Positions 1 to 7,647 of a DNA stretch of 9,025 nucleotides are shown here, piece after piece. The translations under genes and the position numbers were made by a program. This DNA comes from Pseudomonadota bacterium. Lineage in GTDB: Bacteria > Pseudomonadota > Alphaproteobacteria > Acetobacterales > Acetobacteraceae. Under the pieces are notes generated by a model, which ran no database searches, was not told the DNA's origin, and saw nothing but the letters and a program-made list of their open reading frames with translations. The stretch's first letter is position 1, and every line of letters begins with the position of its first letter. Location: NCBI GenBank assembly GCA_021808985.1, contig JAKBAQ010000104.1:1-9025 (forward strand). The letters are read 5' to 3'.

Positions 1-19
1 TACAGAACATGCTTGGTCC

Positions 20-2890
20 CTACTCCGCCGCCTCCGCGTAGGCTTCGATTGGCGGGCAGGAGCATATGAGGTTGCGGTCTCCGTAAATATTGTCGACGCG
101 CTTGACGGGTGGCCAGTATTTTTGGGCGGCGATGTAGGGCAGCGGATAGGCGGCCTGTTCGCGGGTGTAGGGGTGTTTCCACTCACCGGCCATGACCTCG
201 ATCGCGGCGTGCGGCGCGTTTTTCAGCGGGTTGTCGTCACGTGGCCAGGTGCCGGCGGCGATGGTGGCGATCTCCTTGGCGATGCAGAGCATGGCATCAC
301 AGAAACGATCCAGCTCGGCCTTGTCTTCGCTTTCGGTGGGCTCGATCATCAGCGTGCCGGCCACCGGCCAGGACATGGTGGGCGCATGGAAGCCGTAATC
401 TCCCAGGCGCTTGGCGATGTCTTCAACCTGCACGCCAGAGGTGGCGGCAAAGCCCCGGCAATCGATGATGCATTCATGCGCGACGCGGGCCTGGGCGCCG
501 CGATAGAGGATGGGGTAGGCGTCTTCCAGCTTGGCGGCGATATAGTTGGCGTTCAGGATCGCCACCTTGGTCGCCTGGGTGATGCCGTCCGGCCCCATCA
601 GGCGGATATAGGCATAGGGGATGGGCAGGATGAGCGCCGAGCCGAACGGCGCCGCCGAGACCGGGCCGTAGCCCGTGCCGGGCCCGGCATCGGGCCGCAG
701 CGGGTGGTTGGGCAGATGCGGCACCAGATGCGCCGCCACGCCGATCGGCCCCACACCCGGCCCGCCGCCGCCATGGGGGATGCAGAAGGTCTTGTGCAGG
801 TTGAGGTGGCAGACATCCGCGCCGATATTGGCCGGGCTGGTCAGCCCCACCTGCGCGTTCATATTGGCGCCATCCATGTAAACCTGGCCGCCAGCTTCAT
901 GCACGGCACGGCAGATGTCGCGGATTTGGACCTCGAACACGCCATGGGTGCTGGGGTAGGTGACCATCAGCGCGGCCAGCTTCGGGCCATGCTCGGCGAT
1001 TTTTGCCTCAAGGTCGGCAAGCTCGACATTGCCCAGCCTGTCGCACGCCACCACCACGACCTTGTAGCCAGCCATGGCCGCCGAAGCGGGGTTGGTGCCG
1101 TGCGCGGAGGACGGGATGAGGCAGATATTACGCTTACCCTCGCCGCGCGCCTCATGCCAGGCGCGGATGGCCAGCAACCCGGCAAATTCCCCCTGCGCGC
1201 CGGAGTTGGGCTGCAACGACACCGCGGCAAACCCGGTGACTTCTGCCAGCAGGGCGGCCAGCTCATCAATCAGCTGCTTCGTGCCCTTGGTCTGCTCCGC
1301 CGGCGCAAAGGGGTGCAGGTTGGTGAATTCGGGCCAGGAGATGGCGGCCATCTCAACGGCCGCATTGAGCTTCATGGTGCACGAGCCGAGCGGGATCATC
1401 GAGCGGTTGAGCGCGATGTCCTTGTCTTCCAGGCGCTTCAGGTAGCGCAGCATGGCGTGCTCGGCGTGATGGCTGTTGAAGGCGGCTTCGCTCAAATAGC
1501 GGCTGGCGCGGATGAGGCCGGCGGGCACTGAGTGCGGCGCGGCGTCGAGCTTGCCGCCCAGTATAGCGGCCAGGGTCTCAAGCTCGGCACGGGTGACGGT
1601 TTCATCCAGCGCGATGGCCACGCCGGTTGCGTCGATCCGGCGCAGGTTGAACCCGGCTTCCAGCGCGGCGGCCTGCAGGGCATCGGCGCGGGCGCCGGCC
1701 TCGATGGCGATGGTGTCGAAGAACTGGGCGTGGCGAAGCGTGTAGCCCCCCTGGCGCGCGGCATCAGCCAGCAGGCGGGCTTGCAAATTCACCCGGCGGG
1801 CAATGGCTTTCAGCCCATCGGGGCCGTGCCAGGCGGCGTAAAAGCCGGCCATCACCGCCAGCAGCACCTGCGCGGTGCAGATGTTGGAGGTGGCTTTTTC
1901 GCGCCGGATATGCTGCTCGCGGGTTTGCAGGGCGAGGCGCATGGCCGGCTGGCCCGCGGCATCAACCGAGACCCCGACGAGACGGCCGGGCATGGAGCGT
2001 TTGAAGCCATCTCGCGTGGCGAAATAGCCCGCATGCGGGCCGCCAAAGCCCATGGGCACGCCAAAACGCTGGGCTGAACCCACCGCGACATCGGCGCCCA
2101 TTTCGGCCGGGGATTTGAGCAGCGTGAGGGCCAGCAGATCAGCCGCCACGATGGCCAGCGCGCCGGCCCGGTGGGCGGCGGCGATTTCGGCCGAAAGGTC
2201 GCGTACCTCGCCGGTGGAACCAGGATAGTTGAGCACCACGGCGAACGGCTTGGCCGCCTCGATGGCGGCAACATCGCCGGCGGGTACATCGGCCACCCGC
2301 CAGCCCAGCGGCCAGGCGCGGGTGGCGATGACGGCGCGGGTCTGGGGGTGGACGTCAGACGCCACGGCGATGACGCTGGAGCCGGTTTTGTTGATGCCAT
2401 GGGCCATGGAGACGGCCTCGGCCGCGGCGGTGGCTTCATCGAGCAGCGAGGCGTTGGCGATGTCGAGCCCGGTGAGGCTGGCGATCATGGTCTGGAAGTT
2501 CAGGATGGCTTCCAGCCGGCCCTGGCTGATTTCGGCCTGATAGGGGGTGTAGGCGGTGTACCAGCCGGGGTTTTCGAGCACATTGCGCAGGATAACCGGC
2601 GGCGTGTGGGTGCCGTGATAGCCCAGCCCGATGAGCGATTTTTTCAGCACATTCCGCGCGGCCAGGCCACGCAGAAGGGTGAGCACCTCGGCCTCGGACA
2701 CCGCCGCCGGAAGGTTGAGGCCCGCATTGGCGCGGACGCTCTCGGGCACCGTCTGGGCGATCAGATCATCCAGGCTGGCGGCCTTAACCGCCTTGAGCAT
2801 ATGCGTGATCTGGGCCTCATCAGGCCCGATATGGCGGCTGGCGAACACATCGGCCCGCTCAAGTGCCGCCAGTTCAGTCAGCATGCTCAT
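20..2890 (-). CDS. gcvP: Glycine dehydrogenase (decarboxylating), P-protein of the glycine cleavage system
   Basis: This is the PLP-dependent P-protein. It decarboxylates glycine and passes the aminomethyl group to the lipoyl arm of GcvH in the cytoplasm. At 956 residues it is the full-length fused (homodimeric) form, not the split GcvPA/GcvPB form. The N-terminal half opens with the typical SRHIGP motif (about residues 18-23) and contains LIGLGYHGTHTP (86-97). The C-terminal half holds the catalytic site: SAHGTNPASA (595-604), YMDGANMNAQ (671-680) and HLNLHKTFCIPHGGGGPG (695-712), where K700 is the expected Schiff-base lysine. The ATG overlaps the gcvH stop codon as ATGA (2890-2887), so translation is probably coupled; a second in-frame ATG lies two codons later. 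It ends with TAG at 22-20. Just downstream, GGGA followed by an ATG at 10-8 could begin another gene outside the window, but too little is visible to call it. Confidence 0.98.
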   Translation of the reverse strand: MSMLTELAALERADVFASRHIGPDEAQITHMLKAVKAASLDDLIAQTVPESVRANAGLNLPAAVSEAEVLTLLRGLAARNVLKKSLIGLGYHGTHTPPVILRNVLENPGWYTAYTPYQAEISQGRLEAILNFQTMIASLTGLDIANASLLDEATAAAEAVSMAHGINKTGSSVIAVASDVHPQTRAVIATRAWPLGWRVADVPAGDVAAIEAAKPFAVVLNYPGSTGEVRDLSAEIAAAHRAGALAIVAADLLALTLLKSPAEMGADVAVGSAQRFGVPMGFGGPHAGYFATRDGFKRSMPGRLVGVSVDAAGQPAMRLALQTREQHIRREKATSNICTAQVLLAVMAGFYAAWHGPDGLKAIARRVNLQARLLADAARQGGYTLRHAQFFDTIAIEAGARADALQAAALEAGFNLRRIDATGVAIALDETVTRAELETLAAILGGKLDAAPHSVPAGLIRASRYLSEAAFNSHHAEHAMLRYLKRLEDKDIALNRSMIPLGSCTMKLNAAVEMAAISWPEFTNLHPFAPAEQTKGTKQLIDELAALLAEVTGFAAVSLQPNSGAQGEFAGLLAIRAWHEARGEGKRNICLIPSSAHGTNPASAAMAGYKVVVVACDRLGNVELADLEAKIAEHGPKLAALMVTYPSTHGVFEVQIRDICRAVHEAGGQVYMDGANMNAQVGLTSPANIGADVCHLNLHKTFCIPHGGGGPGVGPIGVAAHLVPHLPNHPLRPDAGPGTGYGPVSAAPFGSALILPIPYAYIRLMGPDGITQATKVAILNANYIAAKLEDAYPILYRGAQARVAHECIIDCRGFAATSGVQVEDIAKRLGDYGFHAPTMSWPVAGTLMIEPTESEDKAELDRFCDAMLCIAKEIATIAAGTWPRDDNPLKNAPHAAIEVMAGEWKHPYTREQAAYPLPYIAAQKYWPPVKRVDNIYGDRNLICSCPPIEAYAEAAE

Positions 2891-3267
2891 GACGCGCTCG
2901 CCAAAAACGCGTCATAGCCCGCGCGGTCCAGCAGGCCCGTCAATTCTCCTGCATCGGAGAGGCGCAGCTTAAACAGCCAGGCGGTGCCCTCGGGCTCTTG
3001 GTTGATGAGGGCGGGATCTTTGGTTAGCGCCTCATTATGTTCAACCACCATTCCTGTCAGCGGCGCATAAACGTCGGACGCGGCCTTGACGCTTTCCACC
3101 ACGGCAACGGCCTCTTTGGGCGCAACATTGCGCCCCGGCGCGGGCAATTCAACAAACACGATATCACCCAAAGCCTGCTGGGCATGGTCGGTGATGCCAA
3201 TGGTGGCAAGGCCGTCGGCATCAACCGACACCCACTCATGGTCTTCGGAAAAGTAAATACGGGTCAT
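2887..3267 (-). CDS. gcvH: Glycine cleavage system H protein (lipoyl carrier)
   Basis: This small lipoylated protein shuttles the aminomethyl intermediate between GcvP, GcvT and the lipoamide dehydrogenase. At 126 residues it has the normal family length. The opening motif YFSEDHEWV (5-13) and the lipoyl-lysine motif VVESVKAASDVYAPL (56-70), with K61 as the lipoylated residue, are both intact. TGMVVEHNEAL follows and the C-terminal WLFKLRL segment is present. The start is supported by a GAAAGG Shine-Dalgarno sequence 8 nt upstream of the ATG; that sequence overlaps the end of gcvT, which stops 12 bp before this gene. The 3' end overlaps gcvP by 4 bp. This is the middle gene of the gcvTHP operon. 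Confidence 0.98.
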   Translation of the reverse strand: MTRIYFSEDHEWVSVDADGLATIGITDHAQQALGDIVFVELPAPGRNVAPKEAVAVVESVKAASDVYAPLTGMVVEHNEALTKDPALINQEPEGTAWLFKLRLSDAGELTGLLDRAGYDAFLASAS

Positions 3268-3279
3268 GGCTGCAGCCTT

Positions 3280-4341
3280 TCAGCGCGCGTAATTATGGGG
3301 AATAAAGGGAAGGATGGTGACAGTGCCGGTGAGCGGCTTGTCACGCACCAGCAACTCAAGCGCCGTGCCGGGCGCCGAAAAATCCGTATGCACATAAGCG
3401 AGCGCGATGGGGGCGCCCAGTGTGGGGGCGAACACGCCTGAGGTAACTTCGCCGACATGGGCGCCGCTGGCTCGCACCTCGGCATGTGCGCGGGCCGGTG
3501 CCCGGCCCTCGAGCTTGATGCCTACCAGCTTGCGCGCGGTGCCCTTCTCCAGCGCGGCCTTCACTGCCGCGGCGCCGATAAACCCAGCTGTCTCCAACCG
3601 TTTTTTGGACAGCGCAAAGCCCAGCCCAGCCTCGACCGGATTGGTGTCCTCGCCAATATCGTTGCCATAAAGGGGCAATCCGGCCTCAAGCCGGAGCGAA
3701 TCACGCGCACCCAACCCAGCCGGCACGGCGCCACGCGCCAGCAGCAGACCGGCCAGATGCTCCGCATATTCCGCTTCGCAGCCGATCTCAAATCCGTCTT
3801 CGCCCGTATAGCCTGAGCGCGTCACCGTCAGGGCGATGCCCTCCACGGTCAGCTCCGCCGCATCCATGAATTTCAGCGCGCCACCTTCGGGGAAGATTTC
3901 AACCGCCTTGGGGCCCTGCAAGGCGAGCAGCGCGCGCTCAAAACGCGGCGTTACCGCCACGCCATGGGCGCGCATATGCGCCACGTCCACAGCCTTGCGC
4001 CCGGCATTCAACACCGCAACGACGCGCCCGCCAAAATTAGCCACCATGAGATCGTCGATAATCCCGCCGGAGGTATTCAGCAGCAGCGTATAACGCTGAC
4101 GGCCAGGCTTCAGCCCCGTGATGTCGCTTGGCACCAGCCTCTCAAATGCCGCGGTGTCAGCGATTTCAGCCTGCCCCATATGCGAGACATCGAACAGTGC
4201 CGCCCCCGTGCGGCAGGCATTATGCTCGGCCATGATGCCTGCAAATTGCAGCGGCATTTCATAGCCCGCAAACTCGACCATGCGCGCGCCTAATCGGCGA
4301 TGCAGCGCATCCAGCGGCGTTTTGTACACAGCTTCCCCCAC
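3280..4341 (-). CDS. gcvT: Glycine cleavage system T protein (aminomethyltransferase)
   Basis: GcvT releases ammonia from the aminomethylated H protein and moves the one-carbon unit to tetrahydrofolate, making 5,10-methylene-THF. Family motifs are in order: KTPLDALHRRLGARMVEFAGYEMP (7-30), DVSHMGQ (51-57), GGIIDDLMV (92-100, which holds the catalytic aspartate), SGYTGEDGFE (176-185) and GARDSLRLEAGLPLYGND (211-228). At 353 residues it is slightly shorter than many homologues but complete at both ends. There is no ATG start. The frame is closed by TAA at 4362-4360, and the first in-frame Met codon lies inside the conserved ARMVEF motif, so initiation must use GTG at 4341 or GTG at 4329. The second is preceded by a GGGGG run with 5 nt spacing and may be the true start (349 residues). 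It is the first gene of the operon and lies directly after the glycine riboswitch and a hairpin. Confidence 0.97.
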   Translation of the reverse strand: MGEAVYKTPLDALHRRLGARMVEFAGYEMPLQFAGIMAEHNACRTGAALFDVSHMGQAEIADTAAFERLVPSDITGLKPGRQRYTLLLNTSGGIIDDLMVANFGGRVVAVLNAGRKAVDVAHMRAHGVAVTPRFERALLALQGPKAVEIFPEGGALKFMDAAELTVEGIALTVTRSGYTGEDGFEIGCEAEYAEHLAGLLLARGAVPAGLGARDSLRLEAGLPLYGNDIGEDTNPVEAGLGFALSKKRLETAGFIGAAAVKAALEKGTARKLVGIKLEGRAPARAHAEVRASGAHVGEVTSGVFAPTLGAPIALAYVHTDFSAPGTALELLVRDKPLTGTVTILPFIPHNYAR

Positions 4342-4346
4342 AACGA

Positions 4347-4380
4347 TCAGTTCGCTAGCTTAAAGCGCTAACTTGACTGA
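4347..4380 (-). promoter_or_regulatory. Hairpin between glycine riboswitch and gcvT start (candidate expression platform)
   Basis: Immediately after the second aptamer, TCAGT (4380-4376) pairs with ACTGA (4351-4347). Inside it GTTAGC (4372-4367) pairs with GCTAGC (4359-4354) around a 7-nt loop, the two helices being separated by a small internal loop. The 3' arm ends 5 nt before the GTG at 4341. There is no U-tract, so this is not an intrinsic terminator. If it is the expression platform, control would be at translation initiation. Its role is inferred; only the pairing is seen. Confidence 0.45.
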
Positions 4381-4575
4381 CCCCCCTCTGTTTGGGAACC
4401 TGAGAGATTCAGACGTTTTCACGCCCTTAGCCCCATCGGTGCAGCGGCTTACGCCACTGGCTTTCCAGAGTGTCCTATACCTACCGCAGCCCTTTTTGCC
4501 TGAGCGGTTCCGGGGGCCGGTTGCGCCTTCGGCGGCGGTTTTTAAGCCGCTCTCTCCTGCGTATGATGAGGACGC
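4381..4575 (-). promoter_or_regulatory. Tandem glycine riboswitch upstream of gcvTHP
   Basis: Two consecutive glycine aptamers sit in the gcvT leader. Aptamer 1 (about 4560-4486) is canonical: GGAGAG after the P1 strand, GCCGAAGGCGCAA (about 4530), then CTCAGGCAAAAAGG, closed by P1 pairing GCAG (4560-4557) with CTGC (4489-4486). Aptamer 2 (4470-4386) is closed by CTCTG/CAGAG. It has a 7-bp P2 (4459-4453 with 4448-4442, loop GTAA) and a P3b stem capped by GAAA, and keeps the AATCTCTCAGG core, though it departs from consensus elsewhere. The 5' leader GTCCT-CATC-ATAC (4573-4561) pairs with the inter-aptamer linker GTATAGGAC (4480-4472), giving the known P0/kink-turn arrangement. Glycine binding in this class typically switches gcv expression on, which fits the operon downstream. 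Confidence 0.95.
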
Positions 4576-4652
4576 ATTAAACATGGACTGATCGGTCGTG
4601 GTTTGTAAAGCCAAAAAAAGCAGCGTCGTGCAAGTTTTTCGCAAGACACTGA

Positions 4653-4679
4653 ACTATAAAGAAAACCACAAAAAAACAA
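4653..4679 (-). promoter_or_regulatory. Weak candidate promoter for the gcv operon
   Basis: In the AT-rich stretch upstream of the riboswitch, TATAGT (4658-4653) matches the -10 consensus at 5 of 6 positions. A poor -35 candidate, TTGTTT (4679-4674), lies 15 nt upstream of it. Transcription starting near 4646 would include the whole riboswitch and its P0 leader strand. A TTTAAT at 4581-4576 also resembles a -10 box, but it would start RNA inside the P0 helix and has no suitable -35. This is a tentative call. Confidence 0.2.
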
Positions 4680-4699
4680 CGACATAGCCTTTGAAATAT

Positions 4700-5025
4700 A
4701 ACCGCCGCACCTTGTCCACCTTGCGGTGCAGCATTTTTGTCGGGCTGTCCGTCGTCGAATGCTTTGAGACAGTTGAGCCAAGCATGGAAGCCGGAACGCG
4801 ATACCTCAAGAGCATTGCACAGCCAGCTGACCGGCCAGATATGCCGGTGCCTCGCGAAGAATGCCGCAGCCTTTTTAGGCTATCACGCTCCGCCTTGCGC
4901 CTGGCGACCTTCTTTTTTGAGAGCCGCGATCTCAGCCGGATCGGCCGTTGCTGGCCATGGCCTGGGAAGGCCGTCGCAGGCGCCGCCGCCAGTTCACGCA
5001 TCCAGTGGCCCAACCCCGCCATCGC
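4700..5025 (-). pseudogene. Degraded IS3-family transposase fragment (end of orfA joined to start of orfB)
   Basis: Read across frames, the minus strand gives a recognisable IS3-family sequence. It starts WMRELAAAPATAFPGHGQQR (frame of the ATG at 5022), continues DPAEIAALKKE, then VARRKAERDSLK, then KKAAAFFAR, and runs straight into the orfB-like HRHIWPVSWLCNALEVSRSG followed by FHAWLN (ending near 4772). Three frame changes are needed: about one base missing after the QQR codons, one extra base at GAAGGTC, and one A missing in the CTAAAAAGG run, which corresponds to the place of the usual A6G slippery site. The junction between FFAR and HRHIWP also seems to lack several residues found in intact elements. 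Below 4772 similarity fades; KMLHRKVDKV in another frame may be a last trace, so the lower boundary is uncertain. No DDE catalytic region and no terminal inverted repeats are seen. It is non-functional. Confidence 0.75.
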
Positions 5026-5048
5026 GGCAACAAGGCGCCGTTAGGTAT

Positions 5049-5084
5049 AAAAGGATAGGCCAGAGCAGGCGAATGCTCTGGCCT
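5049..5084 (-). terminator. Intrinsic terminator after fdhA
   Basis: An 11-bp perfect stem, AGGCCAGAGCA with TGCTCTGGCCT, surrounds a TTCGCC loop. It is followed on the minus strand by ATCCTTTT and begins 11 nt after the fdhA stop codon. This separates the glyA/fdhA unit from the gcv operon. Confidence 0.85.
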
Positions 5085-5095
5085 TGGTATCTCGC

Positions 5096-6295
5096 TCAGG
5101 CCGCCGAGAGCATGTTGTGTGGATCGATCACGAATTTCTTCGGCGCGCCGGCATCGAACTCGGCATAGCCCTTGGGGGCATCGTCAAGCGAAATGATCTG
5201 CACGCCGACGATATCGGCGATCTTGATGCGGTCCCACAAAATTGCCTGCATCAGCGCGCGATTATACTTAAGCACGGGCGTTTGGCCGGTGTGGAAGCTG
5301 TGCGACTTGGCCCAGCCCAGGCCAAAGCGGATGCTCAGCGCCCCTTGCTTGGCGGCGTTGTCGACAGCGCCGGGGTCGTCGGTCACATAGAGGCCCGGAA
5401 AGCTGAGCTTGCCGGCGGGGCGGGTCACGTTCATCAGCGAATTCAGCACCGTTGCCGGGGCCTCGTGCTGGGCGCCGTCATGGCCGTGGCCGCGCGCCTC
5501 GAAGCCAACCGCATCGATGGCGCAATCAACCTCGTCAGTGCCCAATATCTGCGCGATCTGCTCCGAGAGCGAGGCATCCTTTGAGAGGTCCACCGTTTGG
5601 AAGCCCATCTTGGCGGCATGAACCAAACGCAGCGGGTTGACATCACCGATGATAACCACGGCCGCGCCGAGCAATTGCGCCGAGGCCGCCGCCGCCAGGC
5701 CAACCGGGCCAGCACCCGCGACATAGACCGTGCTGCCAGGGCCGACGCCAGCCGTCACCGCGCCGTGGAAGCCGGTGGGCAGAATGTCGGAAAGGCAGGT
5801 CAGATCCCGGATTTTTGCCATCGCCTGCGCCCGGTCGGGGAATTTCAGCAGGTTGAAGTCGGCATATGGCACCATGACATATTCAGCCTGCCCGCCGATC
5901 CAGTCTCCCATGTCAACATAGCCATAGGCGCCGCCCGCGCGCGCCGGGTTAACCGTGAGGCAGACATTGCTGTGCTGTTCCTTGCAGGAGCGGCAGCGCC
6001 CGCAGGCGACGTTGAAAGGAACCGAGACGAGATCGCCCTTTTGCAGCGTCTCCACATCGCGCCCCACCTCGATCACCTCACCGGTGATCTCATGGCCCAG
6101 GATCAACCCCGCCTGCGCCGTGGTGCGCCCGCGCACCATGTGCTGGTCAGAGCCGCAGATATTGGTGGAAACGACCTTTAGAATAACGCCATGTTCCGCC
6201 CGGCGGCCGCGCGGATCTTCCAGCTTGGGGAAGGGGATTTTCTGAACTTCGACTTTTCCTTGGGCGATATAGGCGACACCTCTGTTACCAGTCAT
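5096..6295 (-). CDS. fdhA: Formaldehyde dehydrogenase, glutathione-independent (zinc-dependent, NAD+)
   Basis: This is a medium-chain zinc alcohol dehydrogenase of the Pseudomonas putida PFDH type, which oxidises formaldehyde to formate with tightly bound NAD(H) and without glutathione. At 399 residues it matches the family. Catalytic zinc ligands expected for this type are C47 (NICGSDQH), H68 (LGHEITGE) and D170 (CLSDILPTGFHG). The structural zinc cysteines are C98, C101, C104 and C112 (ACGRCRSCKEQHSNVC). The Rossmann glycine motif GAGPVGL lies at 194-200. The start ATG has a good GAGGA ribosome site (TGAGGAAGCCCC before the ATG). It lies 50 bp after glyA on the same strand and is followed by a strong terminator, so it is likely the last gene of that transcript. 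In Pseudomonas, fdhA and glyA sit with the sarcosine oxidase and betaine demethylation genes, where FdhA clears the formaldehyde released. Confidence 0.96.
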   Translation of the reverse strand: MTGNRGVAYIAQGKVEVQKIPFPKLEDPRGRRAEHGVILKVVSTNICGSDQHMVRGRTTAQAGLILGHEITGEVIEVGRDVETLQKGDLVSVPFNVACGRCRSCKEQHSNVCLTVNPARAGGAYGYVDMGDWIGGQAEYVMVPYADFNLLKFPDRAQAMAKIRDLTCLSDILPTGFHGAVTAGVGPGSTVYVAGAGPVGLAAAASAQLLGAAVVIIGDVNPLRLVHAAKMGFQTVDLSKDASLSEQIAQILGTDEVDCAIDAVGFEARGHGHDGAQHEAPATVLNSLMNVTRPAGKLSFPGLYVTDDPGAVDNAAKQGALSIRFGLGWAKSHSFHTGQTPVLKYNRALMQAILWDRIKIADIVGVQIISLDDAPKGYAEFDAGAPKKFVIDPHNMLSAA

Positions 6296-6321
6296 GGGGC
6301 TTCCTCATTGTTGTTGTGGAT

Positions 6322-6341
6322 GGCGGGGCACATGCCCCACC
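6322..6341 (-). promoter_or_regulatory. Intercistronic hairpin between glyA and fdhA
   Basis: GGTGGGGC and GCCCCGCC form an 8-bp stem (one G-U pair) around an ATGT loop, 4 nt after the glyA stop. No T-run follows, so full termination is unlikely. It may protect the glyA 3' end or tune fdhA expression. The function is inferred. Confidence 0.4.
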
Positions 6342-6345
6342 GTGG

Positions 6346-7647
6346 TTAACGCGGGTAGATGGGAAAGCGGGCGCACAGCGCATGGACCTGCGCGGCGACC
6401 GAAGCTTCAACGGCGGCGTTGGTGCCATCGTTGGAGCGGGCGAGGCCCTCGACCACCTGGTTGATCAGCAGCCCAACCTCGCGAAACTCCGCGACGCCAA
6501 AACCGCGCGAGGTGGCGGCCGGGGTGCCCAGCCGAATGCCGGAGGTGATGAACGGCTTTTCCGGATCAAACGGAATGGCGTTCTTGTTGGCGGTGATATG
6601 CGCGCGCTCCAGGCTGGCTTCGGTGCTCTTGCCGGTCACGCGCTTGGGCCGCAGGTCGACGAGCATCAGATGGCTGTCAGTGCCGCCGGAGAAAATATCG
6701 AGACCCTCGCCGGCCAGGGTTTCGGCCAGCACCTTGGCATTTTGCACGACAGCCTGTTGATAAACCCGAAACGATGGCTGCAGCGCCTCACCGAAGGCGA
6801 CCGCCTTGGCCGCGATCACATGCATCAGCGGCCCACCCTGCAAGCCGGGGAAGATCGCGGCGTTGATCTTCTTGGCGATTTCCTCATGGTTGGTGAGCAC
6901 CATGCCGCCACGCGGGCCGCGCAGGGTTTTATGCGTGGTGGTGGTGACCACATGCGCGTGAGGCAACGGCGATGGATAAATGCCGCCGGCGACCAGGCCC
7001 GCGAAATGCGCCATGTCGACCATGAAATACGCGCCGATTTCATCAGCCACGGCGCGGATGCGCGCGAAATCGATAAAGCGCGGATAGGCGGAGCCGCCCG
7101 CGATGATCAGCTTCGGCTTATGCTCCCGCGCGAGGGATTCCAACTCTTCATAGTCCAGCAGGCCATCTTCGCGGCGCACGCCATATTGCACGGCGTTGAA
7201 CCATTTGCCCGACATGTTGGGCGCCGCGCCATGGGTGAGATGCCCGCCAGCGGCAAGGCTCATGCCCAAAATGGTATCGCCCGGCTTGATGAGCGCCAGA
7301 AACACCGACTGGTTGGCCTGCGAGCCGGAATTGGCCTGTACATTGGCGAAGCCGGCATTGAACAGCTTCTTCGCCCGCTCGATCGCCAGGGTCTCGGCCA
7401 GGTCCGCCGGACCGCAGCCGCCGTAATAGCGCTTGCCGGGGTAGCCCTCGGCGTATTTATTGGTCAGCACCGAACCTTGAGCCTGCATCACGGCGGCGGA
7501 GACGATATTCTCCGATGCGATCAACTCGACGCCATCCTGTTCGCGGCGCAGTTCTGCATTGAGAATGCTGGCCATTTCAGAATCAGCTTGCGCCAATGGG
7601 GCCGAAAAGAAGTGCTCCAACTCTTGGGTGGGATAGGATGTCGTCAT
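6346..7647 (-). CDS. glyA: Serine hydroxymethyltransferase
   Basis: This PLP enzyme interconverts serine plus THF and glycine plus 5,10-methylene-THF in the cytoplasm. Its 433 residues are typical for the bacterial enzyme. Conserved blocks are ELIASENIVS (41-50), TNKYAEGYPGKRYYGG (62-77), ANSGSQAN (105-112), MVDMAHFAGLVA (209-220), and TTTTHKTLRGPRGG (235-248) with K240 as the PLP lysine. FITSGIRLGTPAATSRGF near the C-terminus is also standard. The ATG at 7647 has no well-spaced Shine-Dalgarno sequence: the nearest, GGAG, is about 15 nt upstream. No alternative in-frame start was found nearby upstream. It lies between a choline/betaine transporter gene and fdhA, so it may be a specialised copy serving betaine-derived glycine rather than the only glyA of the genome; that is inference from context. 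Confidence 0.97.
   Translation of the reverse strand: MTTSYPTQELEHFFSAPLAQADSEMASILNAELRREQDGVELIASENIVSAAVMQAQGSVLTNKYAEGYPGKRYYGGCGPADLAETLAIERAKKLFNAGFANVQANSGSQANQSVFLALIKPGDTILGMSLAAGGHLTHGAAPNMSGKWFNAVQYGVRREDGLLDYEELESLAREHKPKLIIAGGSAYPRFIDFARIRAVADEIGAYFMVDMAHFAGLVAGGIYPSPLPHAHVVTTTTHKTLRGPRGGMVLTNHEEIAKKINAAIFPGLQGGPLMHVIAAKAVAFGEALQPSFRVYQQAVVQNAKVLAETLAGEGLDIFSGGTDSHLMLVDLRPKRVTGKSTEASLERAHITANKNAIPFDPEKPFITSGIRLGTPAATSRGFGVAEFREVGLLINQVVEGLARSNDGTNAAVEASVAAQVHALCARFPIYPR

Noticed and set aside
122..1531. Long plus-strand open frame (469 codons) opposite gcvP
   Set aside because: It is antisense to a strongly conserved gcvP, has low-complexity Gly/Arg/His-rich composition typical of GC-rich shadow frames, and shows no recognisable domain.
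4360..4644. Minus-strand 94-codon open frame across the glycine riboswitch
   Set aside because: It runs through conserved RNA structure, has no recognisable protein motif, and is explained by the riboswitch.
4691..5168. Plus-strand open frames of 117 and 143 codons in the fdhA-gcvT gap
   Set aside because: They lie opposite the transposase relic and the terminator; recognisable protein similarity is on the minus strand only.
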